The notes below the pieces were generated by a model, which did no database searches, was not told the DNA's origin, and saw nothing but the letters and a program-made list of their open reading frames with translations. From Chitinophagaceae bacterium (GTDB lineage: Bacteria; Bacteroidota; Bacteroidia; Chitinophagales; Chitinophagaceae), in the NCBI GenBank assembly GCA_947375185.1, contig CANCEU010000021.1:1-45941 (forward strand): a stretch of 45,941 nucleotides of DNA, given 5' to 3'. Both the position numbers and the translations under genes were made by a program. Below, piece by piece: positions 44,785 to 45,941 of this stretch (position 1 is the stretch's first letter; each line of letters begins with the position of its first letter).

Positions 44785-45824
44785 AACAACGCGTCTCCAT
44801 AACTGAAGAAACGGTATTTGTCTTTGATTGCTTTTTTGTAAGCTTCCATTGCTAATTCATAACCTGCAAAAGCACAAGTCATAATTAATAGGCTTGTTTT
44901 TGGTAAGTGGAAGTTGGTAACTAAACTATCAGCAATATTAAAATTGTAAGGAGGGTGAATAAAATGATTCGTCCATCCTTCAGCTGGTTTTAGTAATCTT
45001 TGAGCAGTAACACTGCTTTCCATTGCACGCATACCGGTTGTGCCAATTGAACAAACACGACGTCCATTTTCTTTTGCAGTATTGATAATGCGACAAGCTT
45101 CTTCATCAATTTTAAAATATTCAGCATCCATTTTATGCTTACTTAAATCCTCTACTTCGATTGGGCGGAAAGTACTTAAGCCAGTATGTAAGGTAACTTC
45201 TGCAAAACGAACACCAATAATTTCGGCGCGCTTAATTAATTCTTTACTAAAGTGTAATCCTGCAGTAGGAGCTGCGACAGCACCTTCATGCTTTGCATAT
45301 ACTGTTTGGTATCTATCCTTATCTTCTTCATCAGGCTTACGCTTAATGTATTTAGGTAATGGAGTTTCGCCTAAAAATTCCAACATCTTCTTAAAGCCTT
45401 CATCATCACCTTCCCATAAAAAACGGATAGTACGACCACGGCTTGTAGTGTTATCAATAACCTCTGCTACTAATTCTTCATTTTCTCCGAAATACAATTT
45501 GTTACCAACACGAATTTTTCTTGCGGGATCAACAATAACATCCCATAAGCGGTTTGGTTTATTTAATTCTCTCAATAAGAAAACTTCAATTTTAGCGCCT
45601 GTTTTTTCTTTACGGCCATACATTCTTGCTGGGAATACTTTTGTGTTATTAACTACAAAAACATCTTTGTCATCATAATACTCTAATAAATCAGAGAAAT
45701 TACGATTTTCCATGTGACCATTTTGACGGTTTACAACCATCAATCTGCTGTCTTCTCTACGTTTTGTTGGATACTGTGCGATCAGGTTTAAGGGAAGATC
45801 GTACCTAAATTGTGAAAGTTTCAT
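44775..45824 (-). CDS. queA: tRNA preQ1(34) S-adenosylmethionine ribosyltransferase-isomerase
   Basis: 349 residues. [31 protein letters not shown] is the QueA opening; later come [38 protein letters not shown], and the C-terminal [19 protein letters not shown]. It transfers the ribosyl part of SAM to preQ1 in tRNA to form epoxyqueuosine. The start at 45824 is ATG with no upstream rival in frame. A -7 box 93 bases upstream gives a leader that holds a small hairpin. Confidence 0.96.
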   Translation of the reverse strand: MKLSQFRYDLPLNLIAQYPTKRREDSRLMVVNRQNGHMENRNFSDLLEYYDDKDVFVVNNTKVFPARMYGRKEKTGAKIEVFLLRELNKPNRLWDVIVDPARKIRVGNKLYFGENEELVAEVIDNTTSRGRTIRFLWEGDDEGFKKMLEFLGETPLPKYIKRKPDEEDKDRYQTVYAKHEGAVAAPTAGLHFSKELIKRAEIIGVRFAEVTLHTGLSTFRPIEVEDLSKHKMDAEYFKIDEEACRIINTAKENGRRVCSIGTTGMRAMESSVTAQRLLKPAEGWTNHFIHPPYNFNIADSLVTNFHLPKTSLLIMTCAFAGYELAMEAYKKAIKDKYRFFSYGDALLFI

Positions 45825-45888
45825 TTGTGTCTATGATTTTAAGATGATAGCCACATTAAGTTTACTACAGCCTTACGGGGCAGTTCGC

Positions 45889-45906
45889 TTCATGTTACGG
45901 CATGAA
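45889..45906 (-). other. Small hairpin in the queA leader
   Basis: TTCATG-N6-CATGAA, a perfect 6-bp stem in the untranslated leader, read on the minus strand. No known riboswitch fold is recognised. Confidence 0.3.
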
Positions 45907-45917
45907 AATTATGGAGG

Positions 45918-45925
45918 CAAATGTA
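45918..45925 (-). promoter_or_regulatory. -7 box of queA
   Basis: Minus-strand TACATTTG, exact TAnnTTTG. The region for the -33 element runs to the window edge and shows no clear TTG at the right distance. Confidence 0.5.
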
Positions 45926-45941
45926 CAACTTTAGCAGTAAA

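Noticed and set aside
45825..45941. Riboswitch (preQ1-like) in the queA leader
   Set aside because: Only a 6-bp hairpin is visible; I cannot find the pseudoknot pairing or the conserved bases of preQ1 riboswitches.

Overview
This window looks like the chromosome of a free-living Bacteroidota, most likely a member of the Chitinophagaceae. The DNA is AT-rich. It carries a SusC/SusD pair, an OMP_b-brl-type TonB-dependent receptor, many outer-membrane lipoproteins, and several promoters of the Bacteroidota type (-7 box TAnnTTTG). I assign the family from gene content and gene order only. I see no insertion sequence, prophage, integrase or CRISPR array.

Left part (1-6.5 kb): the 3' end of an unknown gene, then tRNA-Ala(GGC) with a TonB-dependent receptor gene starting 3 nt after it. 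On the minus strand lies a pxpB-pxpC-pxpA 5-oxoprolinase operon that ends in an NRAMP-fold transporter without the metal-binding motifs.

Middle part (6.5-27 kb): a carbohydrate-utilisation locus. It starts with susC-susD and a strong terminator. A five-gene operon follows: a VCBS/FG-GAP + UnbV lipoprotein, a vanadium-haloperoxidase/PAP2-type lipoprotein, a GMC oxidoreductase, a GH30 and a GH3 beta-glycosidase. Next come a NUDIX-winged-helix (NrtR/AraR-like) regulator, a Tat-exported TIM-barrel sugar isomerase/epimerase, a Gfo/Idh/MocA dehydrogenase and a nucleoside-symporter-type MFS permease. Glycosidases with a GMC dehydrogenase, TIM-barrel protein and Gfo/Idh dehydrogenase resemble the oxidative (3-keto-glycoside) route of glycoside breakdown. 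A palindrome GTGT-N7-ACAC occurs twice before susC, once between the NUDIX regulator and the TIM-barrel gene, and once before the MFS gene. I propose it as the operator of a local regulon.

Right part (27-45.9 kb): housekeeping genes. Methionine synthesis (metZ-like, osmC, metX) is read divergently from one palindromic promoter region. Then come surE, a small membrane protein and lpxB; a LexA-like XRE/S24 regulator with two operator-like palindromes; guaA; rpsT; sucA-sucB with an RsmB-type rRNA methyltransferase; mnmA; ssb; a type-2 malate/lactate dehydrogenase; aspartate kinase; and queA at the right edge.
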